Shown: in pieces, positions 1 to 6,467 of the stretch
How positions within the stretch are numbered: the first letter of the stretch is position 1
Layout: each line of letters opens with the position of its first letter
Assembly: GCA_030045215.1 (NCBI GenBank)
Contig: JASIBJ010000120.1
Location: 1-9,862 of the forward strand
DNA length: 9,862 nt
Reading direction: 5' to 3'
From: Streptosporangiaceae bacterium
Lineage (GTDB): Bacteria > Actinomycetota > Actinomycetes > Streptosporangiales > Streptosporangiaceae
Notes under the pieces: generated by a model
Told to the model about the DNA's origin: nothing
Seen by the model: only the letters and a program-made list of their open reading frames with translations
The model's database searches: none
Translations under genes and position numbers: made by a program

Positions 1-705
1 CGGCTCGCGACCGAGCCGAATGACCTAGGCGGCATCAGCGGCGACTACCTGCCGCTTGCCGTGAACCGGGCGCCGTTCAGCCTCGCGCTTATCGCCGATG
101 ACCGCAGGACATTCGGCCTGTCCGCGGAGTTGCTCGGCTGTCCTGCCGTGCCGTCAATCGGGACCGCGACCTGCTTCACCGGCGACTCGTCCTGGCACTC
201 ACGCGAGGGTCCCGACGTCGGCGGAGTGACGCTCTGGGCGGACCTTGAGCCGCGCACCGCCGAGGCGGGCGCGCTGCAGTTCATTCCCGGATCGCACCTG
301 CCCGAGTTCGAGCGCCTCCTGTGGCAGTACGACGCGGCCGAGCCGGCCGTGTCCGGCTTCGAGAGCTGGGACCGGCCGCACGTCGTCGTCGAGACCGAGC
401 CTGGCGACGTCGTCGCCTTTCACGGGCACCTCCGGACCCGCAACCAGGGCGGTACGCCGCGGCTGACCTGGACGATCGCGTACATGCCGTGGCCCGGTCT
501 CCGACAGCCTGAGCGGCTGACCGGAGTGCGCGCCCTGATCGAGGACGATGTGGAGTACGACCACGAGGATTACGACCGGGACCGGTTCCCGGTCTGGCGG
601 GAGTGGGTCGCCGGGGCCGGTCAGGTGCCGTCCCGCGCCATAGCGGTGGAGCGGCTCAGGCTGCTCGGCGTCCTGGAGCCAGAAGACGTGAGCCGGCAAG
701 GGTAA
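1..705 (+). CDS. Phytanoyl-CoA dioxygenase (PhyH) family protein, 5' end cut by window edge
   Basis: The frame is open from base 1 to a TAA at 703-705, giving 234 visible residues; the true start lies before the window, and the in-frame GTG at 61 is internal. The family consists of non-haem Fe(II)/2-oxoglutarate oxygenases that hydroxylate diverse small molecules, so no substrate can be assigned. The diagnostic core is GDSSWH at 181-198, then a run ending ALQFIPGSH near 271-297, and a C-terminal GDVVAFHGH stretch at about 406-429 followed by GGTPRLTW. The Arg at 460-462 fits the 2-oxoglutarate-binding position. The usual metal motif HxD reads His-Ser-Arg here (codons 196-204), and the distal His is ambiguous: His codons lie at 421 and 427, while Thr (436) sits where close relatives seem to carry His. 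It may therefore be a diverged or inactive member. Family assignment is good; activity is uncertain. Confidence 0.8.
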   Translation, partial: RLATEPNDLGGISGDYLPLAVNRAPFSLALIADDRRTFGLSAELLGCPAVPSIGTATCFTGDSSWHSREGPDVGGVTLWADLEPRTAEAGALQFIPGSHLPEFERLLWQYDAAEPAVSGFESWDRPHVVVETEPGDVVAFHGHLRTRNQGGTPRLTWTIAYMPWPGLRQPERLTGVRALIEDDVEYDHEDYDRDRFPVWREWVAGAGQVPSRAIAVERLRLLGVLEPEDVSRQG

Positions 706-727
706 GGCTCGGTCGCCAGGACGGTGT

Positions 728-744
728 CCCGCCGCTCTGGCGGG
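728..744 (+). terminator. Possible terminator hairpin after the PhyH-like gene
   Basis: A perfect 6-bp G/C stem (CCCGCC with GGCGGG) encloses the 5-base loop GCTCT, beginning 22 bases after the PhyH stop codon. No T-run follows, as is common for actinomycete hairpin terminators. The placement supports termination, but the stem is short for DNA this rich in G+C. Confidence 0.4.
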
Positions 745-792
745 TGTCACGGCGGCACCCGGCTGTCAGACCCGCGGGCTAGCGTGGCGACT

Positions 793-815
793 GCGCCCGT
801 GGCCAGGTCGGGCGC
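793..815. repeat. Inverted repeat just upstream of the YjbR-family start
   Basis: GCGCCCG at 793-799 and CGGGCGC at 809-815 are perfect 7-base inverted arms around the 9-base spacer TGGCCAGGT. The right arm ends five bases before the GGAG ribosome-binding site (821-824) of the gene at 833. It could be a leader hairpin, an operator, or the second of two stem-loops ending transcription from the PhyH side. Nothing in the sequence decides between these. Confidence 0.3.
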
Positions 816-832
816 GGGACGGAGTTACGAAG

Positions 833-1174
833 ATGGTGACGGCCGACGATGTGCGGTCTTGTGCGAGCGCGCTGCCGCGGACCGAGGAGCACTTGATCCG
901 CGACTCAGTCAGATTCCGGATCGGACGGATTGTCTACCTGGCGCTGAGCCCGGACGAGACGGTGATGGCGTTCGCCTTCCCGCGAGAGGAGCGGGCCGCG
1001 CTGATTGCCGCCGAACCGGAGAAGTTCTTCATGCCGAGGCCGAGCGACGAGCGTTACAACTGGGTGCGGGCCTGGATGTCCGAGCTGAGCGTCGAGGAGA
1101 TGCGCGAGCTGATCACCGAGGCGTGGCGCATATGCGTGCCGAAGAAAGTGGCAGCCGCGCACCTGGGTGGCTAG
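833..1174 (+). CDS. MmcQ/YjbR family protein (CyaY-like fold)
   Basis: This 113-residue protein matches the usual length (about 110-120) and layout of the YjbR/MmcQ family. The N-terminus carries a helix with PRTEEHLIRDSVRFRIG, then a strand IVYLALSPDETVMAFAFP, then EERAALIAAEPEKFF, then RYNWVRAWMSELS, and a closing helix in which MRELITEAWRICVPKKV is typical. The family has a double-wing fold related to CyaY and is often labelled DNA-binding, but its biochemical role is not settled, so no function is assigned. The ATG at 833 is supported by GGAG at 821-824 with 8 bases of spacing. It stands between two stem-loops (793-815 and 1174-1209), so it may be monocistronic. Confidence 0.85.
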   Translation: MVTADDVRSCASALPRTEEHLIRDSVRFRIGRIVYLALSPDETVMAFAFPREERAALIAAEPEKFFMPRPSDERYNWVRAWMSELSVEEMRELITEAWRICVPKKVAAAHLGG

Positions 1175-1209
1175 GCGGGCGCGCTGGCCGGACGGGGCGC
1201 GGGCCCGCC
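1174..1209 (+). terminator. Stem-loop overlapping the YjbR stop codon
   Basis: GGCGGGC at 1174-1180 pairs perfectly with GCCCGCC at 1203-1209. Inside it, GCGC at 1181-1184 pairs with GCGC at 1197-1200, leaving a two-base GG bulge on the right arm and a 12-base loop. The first base is the last base of the TAG stop. It lies ten bases before the exporter ribosome-binding site, so it could terminate YjbR transcription or attenuate read-through. No T-run is present. Confidence 0.45.
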
Positions 1210-1219
1210 GAGTTGCCCC

Positions 1220-1228
1220 AGGGGGGAG
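1220..1228 (+). promoter_or_regulatory. Strong ribosome-binding site that marks the exporter's intended start
   Basis: The purine block AGGGGGGAG lies 8 bases before ATG 1237 (11 before a second ATG at 1240). No comparably placed site serves the in-frame GTG at 1353. This indicates that translation begins at 1237/1240 even though that frame does not continue into the body of the exporter gene. Confidence 0.6.
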
Positions 1229-1236
1229 CATCACTG

Positions 1237-2516
1237 ATGATGGCTGACTGTGCGGGAGAACTGATAAGGCGTTCTCGCTGCTGGCCGACCGCCGGCTGCG
1301 CTTCATCCTGATCGGCCTGGTCAGCTCGAGCGCCGCCAACGGGCTGCTCCCGGTGACGGAGAGCTTCGCCGTCCTGAAGGTCACCGGCTCGGTTGGCAGG
1401 CTCGGCGTCGTCTTGTCGGTACAGGCCGCGGTCGGGTTGGCGCTCTCGCTGGCCGGTGGCGTGGCCGGTGACCGGTGGCGGCGCAGCCGGATCCTGGTGC
1501 TCTCGACCGCGGTGCGGATGGCCGCGGCCGTCGCCCTGGCGGTGGCACTGCTGAGCCATGCGGCCTCCTTCACTGCCCTGCTCGCCGGATCGGTCGTGTA
1601 CGGCTGCGCGAACGGGTTCTTCGGCCCGGTCAGTGCCGCCGTGCTGCCGGACGTCGTCGCCGGCGAGCGGCTCGCAGCCGCGAACGCCGTGATCGGCGGC
1701 GTCTCCTCGTCCGTCACGATCGTCACCCCGGCGCTCGCCGGAACAGTCGTCGCGATCCTCGGGCCCGGAGCGGGCTTTGCCGTTGAGGCGGCAGTGCTCG
1801 GCGTGGCCGCGGCCAGCCTCGCGGCCGCGCGTGTCCCGGCCGCGCGGCGGAGGACCGCCGGGGAAGGCGGCCTGCTCGAGCAACTGCAGACTGGCTGGAG
1901 GATCTTCCGGCGGCTTCGCTGGCTCTGGCTACTCACCCTGCAGTGGACGATGTTCTCCCTGCTGATCCTGGCGCCGGTGGCCGTGCTCGGCCCGACGATC
2001 GCGCTGCGGTACCTGGGCGGCGCCGCCGCCTGGGGCGTGATCAGCAGCTGCCTGACCGTCGGGGTGGTTGCCGGGCAGTTCACGGTCGGACGGCTGCGCC
2101 TGAACCGGCCCGCACTACTGGCTGCCGGCCTGTGCCCGGCCGGGATAACCGAGGCGCTCGCGCTTGGCTTCGGAGCCCCGGTTCCCGTCATCGGGGTCAC
2201 CGCAGTTGTCAGTGGCCTGGCGATGGGCGCGCAGTTCGTGATCTTCCAGACAACGATGCAGAGCAGCGTTCCCGCACCGGTCCTGGCCCGGGTGGCGGCG
2301 TTCGACCTGCTGGGCTCCGAGCTGGGCCAGCCGGTCGGCTATGCGATCGCGGGACCGGTCGGCGCCGCCGTCGGCATCCGGGGGTTCCTGACCGGTTGCG
2401 CGGCGATCGCGCTTGTCGCCGTCCTTCCGTTCGCGGTGGCGCCATCCCTGCGGACGCGGCGTGAGACGCTCAGCGCACTGGGTGCGGAGGCACTCGAACC
2501 CGCCGGCACCGGATGA
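1237..2516 (+). CDS. MFS exporter (MFS_3/EntS-like), apparent frameshift near the 5' end
   Basis: This is a major facilitator superfamily permease of the drug/siderophore-exporter type, in the cytoplasmic membrane, probably a proton antiporter; the substrate is unknown. About 12 hydrophobic segments are visible, with motif A (GGVAGDRWRRSR) after the second. The uninterrupted frame with a standard start is GTG 1353 to TGA 2514-2516 (387 residues), but that would remove most of the first membrane helix. The same frame upstream, from 1266, encodes a clear MFS start (KAFSLLADRRLRFILIGLVS) with no ATG, GTG or TTG, and is closed by a TGA at 1245-1247. A strong ribosome-binding site and ATG 1237 lie in another frame. 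Adding one base after 1263 (CTG ATA to CTG GAT) joins them into a 426-residue protein. So the gene is a recent frameshift mutant, carries a sequencing error, or uses recoding or a CTG start. Confidence 0.8.
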
Positions 2517-2582
2517 GGATGATGGCTGGTGGACTACCTGCCGGGTAACCGGAACGGGTTCGACTGCCGCTAGGGTTCGGGG

Positions 2583-3185
2583 GTGGCCACGCTGACCCCG
2601 CCGTTCCGCGACTTCCTGCCACCCTGGATCGCCCGTCAGTCCTGGTATTCCGGCGTCGGCGTGCCGGCGACCCGACCGGTGGGGTTCTACCGGCTGGCGG
2701 ACCCCGCAGGTGTCGTCGGCCTTGAGACGCATCTGCTCACCGACGGGTCTGCCGTCTACCAGATCCCGATGAGCTACCGCGACGCGCCGCTGCGGCAGCT
2801 GGCCGGCGGTAGCCAGGCGGACCCGGTGACGGCGCTGATCACCAAGGCCGAGCACAGCGAACTCGGCACCCGGTGGATCTACGACGCGGTCCGCGACCCC
2901 GTCTGGGTCGCGGTGACCACCGAGCTGGTCGAGGCCGAGGGCAGCGCGACGACCAGGAGCAATGACGCTATCGGTCCCGCATCCGCCCGCGGCGTCCGGT
3001 ATCAGGGATGGCCGGCCGGGGCAGAGCCGGCGATCGAGCTGAACCGGGTGCTGGTGGCTGGCCATCGACCCGAGGGAACGGACGTGGTCGGAGCGGTCAT
3101 GGGCAGCTGGCATGCGGCGGGCGCGGACGGCCCGGCAACCGCTGGCTGCCTGGCAGTGCTCCGCGCAGCGGTTGCCGCAGCCTGA
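2583..3185 (+). CDS. Stand-alone maltokinase N-terminal-cap-like protein
   Basis: This 200-residue protein resembles the N-terminal cap domain of actinobacterial maltokinase (Mak), without any kinase domain. The N-terminal stretch LPPWIARQSWYSG (about residues 12-24) matches the cap signature (W-x-x-x-Q-x-W-[FY]), followed by a beta-rich part with GLETHLLTDGSAVYQIPMSYR and the hallmark AEHSELGTRWIYDAVRDPVW (about 96-115). Solitary cap proteins of this type occur in actinobacteria. A role in sugar, glucan or antibiotic phosphorylation is only inferred from the domain. GTG 2583 is preceded by AGGG at 2572-2575 with 7 bases of spacing. The gene follows the exporter by 66 bases on the same strand and might be co-transcribed. 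No maltokinase, GlgE or TreS partner is in the window. Confidence 0.75.
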   Translation: MATLTPPFRDFLPPWIARQSWYSGVGVPATRPVGFYRLADPAGVVGLETHLLTDGSAVYQIPMSYRDAPLRQLAGGSQADPVTALITKAEHSELGTRWIYDAVRDPVWVAVTTELVEAEGSATTRSNDAIGPASARGVRYQGWPAGAEPAIELNRVLVAGHRPEGTDVVGAVMGSWHAAGADGPATAGCLAVLRAAVAAA

Positions 3186-3262
3186 CCGCAACCCGCCGCT
3201 GCGCCCTCGCGTGCCTCCTAACGTCCTGTCCGGTTGTCGGCGGCCCGTGCTGTAGTGAGGTC

Positions 3263-4174
3263 ATGGCGAGGAACGTGACCAGGCGGCCGATCCGGGAGCG
3301 CGGGCTCGTCGGCGTACTCGCCACCCCCGATGGACCGGGCTTGGCACCTGGCGTGCTGCTCCTCGGCGGGGCTGAGGGAGGCCTGCACGAACGGGACGCG
3401 GAGGAACTGGCCAGGCACGGCTTCACCGTCCTGGCACTGGCGTACTTTGGCATGCCAGGGCTGCCTGCCGGGCTGATCGACATCCCGCTTGAATACTTCT
3501 CGCGCGGGCTCGACGTACTCGCCGCGCAGCCGCGGGCGGCCGAGCGGTTCGGTGTGACCGGCGCGTCGCGTGGCGGTGAGGCGGCGCTGCTCATTGCCGC
3601 GCACGACGAGCGGATAGCCGCGGTTGTCAGCGTCGTGGGCTCCGGGCTGCTCACGCCCGGTATCGATTTCAGCCTCGGCACGCTCGCGGACATCCTTGCT
3701 GGCGCGCCGGCCTCGTGGACGGCCGGCGGGCGGCGCCTGCCGTTCCTGAAGCACGTGATCCCTGACGAGATGCGGGACAGGATCAAGCGCGGGCAACCGG
3801 TCCGGCTGGCGTCGGCGTTCCCGCCGCCGCCGGACGATCCGGCTGAGCTTGAGCGCTTCAGCATCCCGGTCGAGCGCGCGAAGGCAGCCGTCCTGCTCTT
3901 GTCCGCATCCGACGACGGCGGCTGGCCGAGCAGGCTCTACAGCCAGGTCGCGGCCGACCGGCTCCAGGCCGCCGTCCATCCGTACCCGTTCGCGCATCGT
4001 GCCTTCGAGGCCGGTCACCTCATCGCGGGGGCACCGGGCAGCGTCATGCTGGGCACGACCTCGCCCGGGCCGGGTGTCACGTTCGAGCAGGGCGGCACGC
4101 CCGCAGCCAACAACGCCGCTCGCGAGCAGGCGTGGCAAGCGACCGTCGAGTACCTCACCGAGCAGCTGTTCTAG
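3263..4174 (+). CDS. Alpha/beta hydrolase of the BAAT C-terminal / dienelactone hydrolase type
   Basis: This 303-residue protein has the full triad of the acyl-CoA thioester hydrolase/BAAT C-terminal family. The nucleophile elbow GASRGGE has Ser102, the acid is in LLLSASDDGGWPS (Asp217 or Asp218) and the base in EAGHLI (His252). The N-terminal part (APGVLLLGGAEGGLHERDAEELARHGF) supplies the oxyanion strand and first helix. Family members cleave or transfer acyl groups from thioesters or esters; the substrate is unknown, and no typical N-terminal BAAT immunoglobulin-like domain is present. The frame is open further upstream (to 3008), but that part overlaps the maltokinase-cap gene. ATG 3263 is chosen because it starts just before the homologous region, with GAGG at 3257-3260 rather close to it; GTG 3275 is an alternative. 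It converges on the TetR gene. Confidence 0.8.
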   Translation: MARNVTRRPIRERGLVGVLATPDGPGLAPGVLLLGGAEGGLHERDAEELARHGFTVLALAYFGMPGLPAGLIDIPLEYFSRGLDVLAAQPRAAERFGVTGASRGGEAALLIAAHDERIAAVVSVVGSGLLTPGIDFSLGTLADILAGAPASWTAGGRRLPFLKHVIPDEMRDRIKRGQPVRLASAFPPPPDDPAELERFSIPVERAKAAVLLLSASDDGGWPSRLYSQVAADRLQAAVHPYPFAHRAFEAGHLIAGAPGSVMLGTTSPGPGVTFEQGGTPAANNAAREQAWQATVEYLTEQLF

Positions 4175-4185
4175 CCCGAGCCGAG

Positions 4186-4201
4186 CCTGCGTGAGCGCAG
4201 G
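4186..4201. terminator. Hairpin between convergent hydrolase and TetR genes
   Basis: CCTGCG at 4186-4191 and CGCAGG at 4196-4201 form a perfect 6-bp stem with the tetraloop TGAG, 11 bases after the hydrolase stop. The following bases on the plus strand are moderately T-rich (CATTTGTCT). Its position in the 90-base gap between convergent stop codons fits a terminator, possibly acting in both directions. Confidence 0.5.
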
Positions 4202-4264
4202 TGTCTGGCCCATTTGTCTGACTACAGCTCAGCACTGCGCCCGCCGGCCAGATCGGTTCGGCCC

Positions 4265-4903
4265 TCACCCGCTACCGACAACCGAGTCGAGCAGGCGCTG
4301 GACGTTCTCGTCAAGCACGTCGGCGGCGCCCGCGTCCCCGGCCAGGTGCCTGAAGAGCGCGTGCTGGAACAGGCCGTCGTAGAAGGCGTACGCGGCGGCC
4401 TTGGAAACGACAACCGAAGCACCCGCCAGCTCGGCATACTTGCTGACGATCCGCCAGATCATTCGCTCGAGGCTCTGGTCGATTTCCTCGACGTCGGCTC
4501 GGAACGTCTCGTCGAACAGGCTCTGCGTCCGCAGGTCGTACCAGAGCCTGTGCATCTTCGCCTCAGCCCGCAAGGTGGCGGCCATGAGCGCGGCGAAGCC
4601 CTGCTTGAGCTCATGAGGCGACCCGGACGATGCGACGATGCCGTCGTAGCGCTTCACGCACTCAGCCTTGTACTGCCGCACGCAGCACGTGATGAGCTCG
4701 ATCTTGTCGCTGAAGTAGTAGTGCAGGACGCCGTGCGAGAACTCAGAGTTCTGGGCTATGTCCCGCAGGCTCGTCCTGGCGACGCCGAGTTCGGCCAGCG
4801 TCTGCAGGGCGGCAGCCGCGAGCTGTGCTCGGCGCTCCGCGAACCGGTCTACCTGCCGCCTCGCGATTCTGTCTCTGTTCCGCCGCTCCGCAATCTCAGG
4901 CAC
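4265..4903 (-). CDS. TetR/AcrR family transcriptional regulator (BetI-like C-terminus)
   Basis: This 212-residue protein has a canonical TetR DNA-binding domain at about residues 25-70. A helix RRAQLAAAALQTLAELG is followed by TSLRDIAQNSEFSHGVLHYYF, whose HYYF and following DK are the family signature at the end of the recognition helix. The C-terminal ligand/dimer domain (MHRLWYDLRTQSLF, then SLERMIWRIVSKYAEL) resembles the BetI-type TetR C-terminal family. Most TetR proteins repress and are released by a small ligand; this ligand is unknown. The basic tail before the HTH is longer than usual. GTG 4903 is the only usual start before an in-frame stop upstream, with GGGA seven bases away. The palindrome at 5014-5029 is a candidate binding site, suggesting autoregulation. 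The convergent hydrolase at 3263-4174 is a possible but unproven functional partner. Confidence 0.88.
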   Translation of the reverse strand: MPEIAERRNRDRIARRQVDRFAERRAQLAAAALQTLAELGVARTSLRDIAQNSEFSHGVLHYYFSDKIELITCCVRQYKAECVKRYDGIVASSGSPHELKQGFAALMAATLRAEAKMHRLWYDLRTQSLFDETFRADVEEIDQSLERMIWRIVSKYAELAGASVVVSKAAAYAFYDGLFQHALFRHLAGDAGAADVLDENVQRLLDSVVGSG

Positions 4904-5013
4904 TGTCCGATCCCATGGCCCCTAGCGCCCGCCGGCGTGGGCAGCGAGCGGGCTGCGTCTCGAGTCTAACCCGGCCCAATCGCGGAGAGATCTTGACGGT
5001 TGACCAGAGATCC

Positions 5014-5029
5014 CTTGACAGCTGTCAAG
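5014..5029. promoter_or_regulatory. 16-bp perfect palindrome, candidate TetR operator
   Basis: CTTGACAGCTGTCAAG is a perfect palindrome whose arms each contain TTGAC. Two further TTGAC copies lie upstream in direct orientation at 4993-4997 and 5000-5004. It stands 110 bases upstream of the TetR GTG, inside the gap between that gene and the end of the GNAT gene. Length and symmetry fit a TetR-dimer operator, and its arms read TTGACA, like a -35 element, in both directions. Binding by the neighbouring TetR protein is an inference from position. Confidence 0.55.
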
Positions 5030-5084
5030 CCGGCGCAGAAGGTATGAGCAGATTCCTCGGGCGGGGGGCGATGGGACGTCAGCT

Positions 5085-5125
5085 CGCGGGCGGACCTGGG
5101 CAGCGGGTGTCTGGGTCCGCCCGCG
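5085..5125 (-). terminator. 12-bp perfect stem-loop ending the PAP2-GDPD-GNAT cluster
   Basis: CGCGGGCGGACC at 5085-5096 is the exact reverse complement of GGTCCGCCCGCG at 5114-5125, with a 17-base loop. On the minus strand it begins 33 bases after the GNAT stop codon. This very G/C-rich stem without a T-run is typical of intrinsic or pausing terminators in high-GC actinomycetes. It is the strongest hairpin I found in the window. Confidence 0.65.
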
Positions 5126-5158
5126 TCCTCCCGTGCGGCATGGGCGGCCGGGCGGCGG

Positions 5159-5683
5159 TCAGAGGGTTATCCAGTACCTCCGGATGCGCCCGAGTTCGGT
5201 GTCACGGACATCCTCGAGCAGGCCGCCGCAGTTCTCGATCGCGCGGGCCGACGCGACGTTGCTCACGTCACAGGTCACCAGCACCCGGTCTAGTCCGAGT
5301 GCGCGCGCCTCCGGCAAGACCGCGGCCAGCGCCCAGGTCGCCAGGCCGCGCCTGCGCGCGGACGGCCGGATTCCGTAGCCGATGTTTCCCGCTCCGCGCA
5401 GGAGGAAATCGTTCAGCGCATGGCGCAGCGTGATCGCGCCAAGATAGGTGTCGCGCTCGGTGATCCACCAGTAGCTGGCATGCACACGGCCCTCGCCGAC
5501 CGGAACCGAGTGATCTGCCTCCCGGTGCAGCCGGCTGACCCATGCGGCAAACCCTTCTACGGTGTCGATGTCATCGCCGGCGTGCAGGCCGGCCCCATCC
5601 TGGTGTATTCCTCGCCCCCACTCCTCACGCGACTCAAGCCACGAGTCCCGCAGGCGGGTTGTCGGCGAGATCAGCTTCGGCAT
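5159..5683 (-). CDS. GNAT family N-acetyltransferase
   Basis: This 174-residue protein has the GNAT fold. The acetyl-CoA pyrophosphate-binding loop is in RPSARRRGLA (residues 106-115), preceded by strand NIGYGIRP and followed by a helix WALAAVLPEARALG. The second motif (DRVLVTCDVSNVASARAIENCGGLLED) has the Asn/Ser-rich loop and the N..SA..IE..GG pattern typical of small-molecule or peptide acetyltransferases. The N-terminal half contains WWITERDTYLGAITLRHALN, the usual strand before the fold centre. The acceptor is not predictable. ATG 5683 lies 11 bases after the stop of the GDPD gene, so it is probably the last gene of a PAP2-GDPD-GNAT operon; no strong ribosome-binding site precedes it (only GTAGAG-like bases), fitting translation after read-through. 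A strong stem-loop follows. Confidence 0.85.
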   Translation of the reverse strand: MPKLISPTTRLRDSWLESREEWGRGIHQDGAGLHAGDDIDTVEGFAAWVSRLHREADHSVPVGEGRVHASYWWITERDTYLGAITLRHALNDFLLRGAGNIGYGIRPSARRRGLATWALAAVLPEARALGLDRVLVTCDVSNVASARAIENCGGLLEDVRDTELGRIRRYWITL

Positions 5684-5694
5684 GACATGGCACT

Positions 5695-6465
5695 CTACCG
5701 ACGAGTGTCATCAACTCCCGTGACCGGCGATGAGCGCCCACCAGGAGCCGCGCTTGCATAGGCGGACGCGCGTACGGGCCGGTCAGTTACCAGGATGTCC
5801 AGGTCGGCGCGAGCCAGCCAGCTACGCAGACCGCGGTTCACGGTCCAGACCATCGTCGCGATGCCGCGCCGCCGGCATTCGGAGAGCAGCCGGCTGGTCG
5901 CTAGCCGACGGTGGATGACGGCCAGGTCTGCGTCCACGCCCACGACATCCACCAGCCGGGACAGCCCGCGGGTCTTGGTCCGGCGAAGGACGAAGCGAGT
6001 GGCTTCGGCCACGTCACCGCCGATGGTGAGCCCCACAGCGACCTCAGGGTAGGCGCGCCTGATGGCGCGCGCGGCCGGCGCATCGCGAGTGGTCACGATG
6101 ATGTCCGCTGGCGCAAGCAGGCCGAGCGCTAGCTGAACTGCCTCCGCCGCGCAGCTGACGTCCTTGAGGTCGATGTGGGCCCCGGCCCGGCCGGCGATCA
6201 GCCGCAAGAGCTCGGCCACCTCCGGCACCTCGTACCCGGCCAGCCCGCGAAGCGTATCCACGGTTACCCCGGAGACGCCTCGTTCCCTCCCGAAATCAGG
6301 CTCGTGACAGGTGACCAGCGTGCCGTCCAGCGTGCGCCGGACGTCGAACTCAACGTAGTCGGCGCCTGCTGCCACGGCCGCGCGATACGCCTCGTAAGTG
6401 CCGGGTGGCGCGAACTCGGCACCGCCACGGTGGGCCGAGATCGCCGGGCGGCGAGCCCCGGCCAC
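5695..6465 (-). CDS. Glycerophosphodiester phosphodiesterase (GDPD) family protein
   Basis: This 256-residue protein is of the family that hydrolyses glycerophosphodiesters to glycerol-3-phosphate and an alcohol, using a metal-dependent TIM barrel. The catalytic pattern is intact: His12-Arg13 in SAHRGG, Glu39 and Asp41 in YVEFDVRRT, and His54 in LVTCHEPDF. A later D-x-K (HIDLKD) stands where many members have E-x-K, and MVWTVN is the typical late strand. The usual PENT motif after HRGG is replaced by PPGT. No signal peptide is visible, so a cytoplasmic location is likely. GTG 6465 begins two bases after the PAP2 stop codon, implying translational coupling. The C-terminal 20 residues (ASAAPGGRSSPVTGVDDTRR) look like an unstructured tail. 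Together with PAP2 it suggests phospholipid head-group recycling. Confidence 0.88.
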   Translation of the reverse strand: MAGARRPAISAHRGGAEFAPPGTYEAYRAAVAAGADYVEFDVRRTLDGTLVTCHEPDFGRERGVSGVTVDTLRGLAGYEVPEVAELLRLIAGRAGAHIDLKDVSCAAEAVQLALGLLAPADIIVTTRDAPAARAIRRAYPEVAVGLTIGGDVAEATRFVLRRTKTRGLSRLVDVVGVDADLAVIHRRLATSRLLSECRRRGIATMVWTVNRGLRSWLARADLDILVTDRPVRASAYASAAPGGRSSPVTGVDDTRR

Positions 6466-6467
6466 GG

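Noticed and set aside
905..2200. Long open frame of 431 codons on the minus strand, opposite the YjbR and MFS genes
   Set aside because: Its composition is low-complexity Ala/Ser/Thr/Arg with no family motif. It is the usual antisense shadow of G+C-rich third positions and conflicts with two well-supported genes.
2115..3191. Minus-strand open frame of 358 codons across the maltokinase-cap gene
   Set aside because: Arg/Gly/His-rich antisense translation without domains. The plus-strand protein has clear family motifs.
3234..3256. Promoter for the hydrolase (TTGTCG with TGTAGT)
   Set aside because: The spacer is only 11 bases, far from the 16-18 expected, so I do not call a promoter.
3218..4213. 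Minus-strand open frame of 331 codons opposite the hydrolase
   Set aside because: Arg-rich and motif-free, and it covers a hydrolase with an intact catalytic triad on the other strand.
4214..4969. Plus-strand open frame of 251 codons over the TetR gene
   Set aside because: No recognisable domain, while the minus strand encodes a canonical TetR helix-turn-helix.
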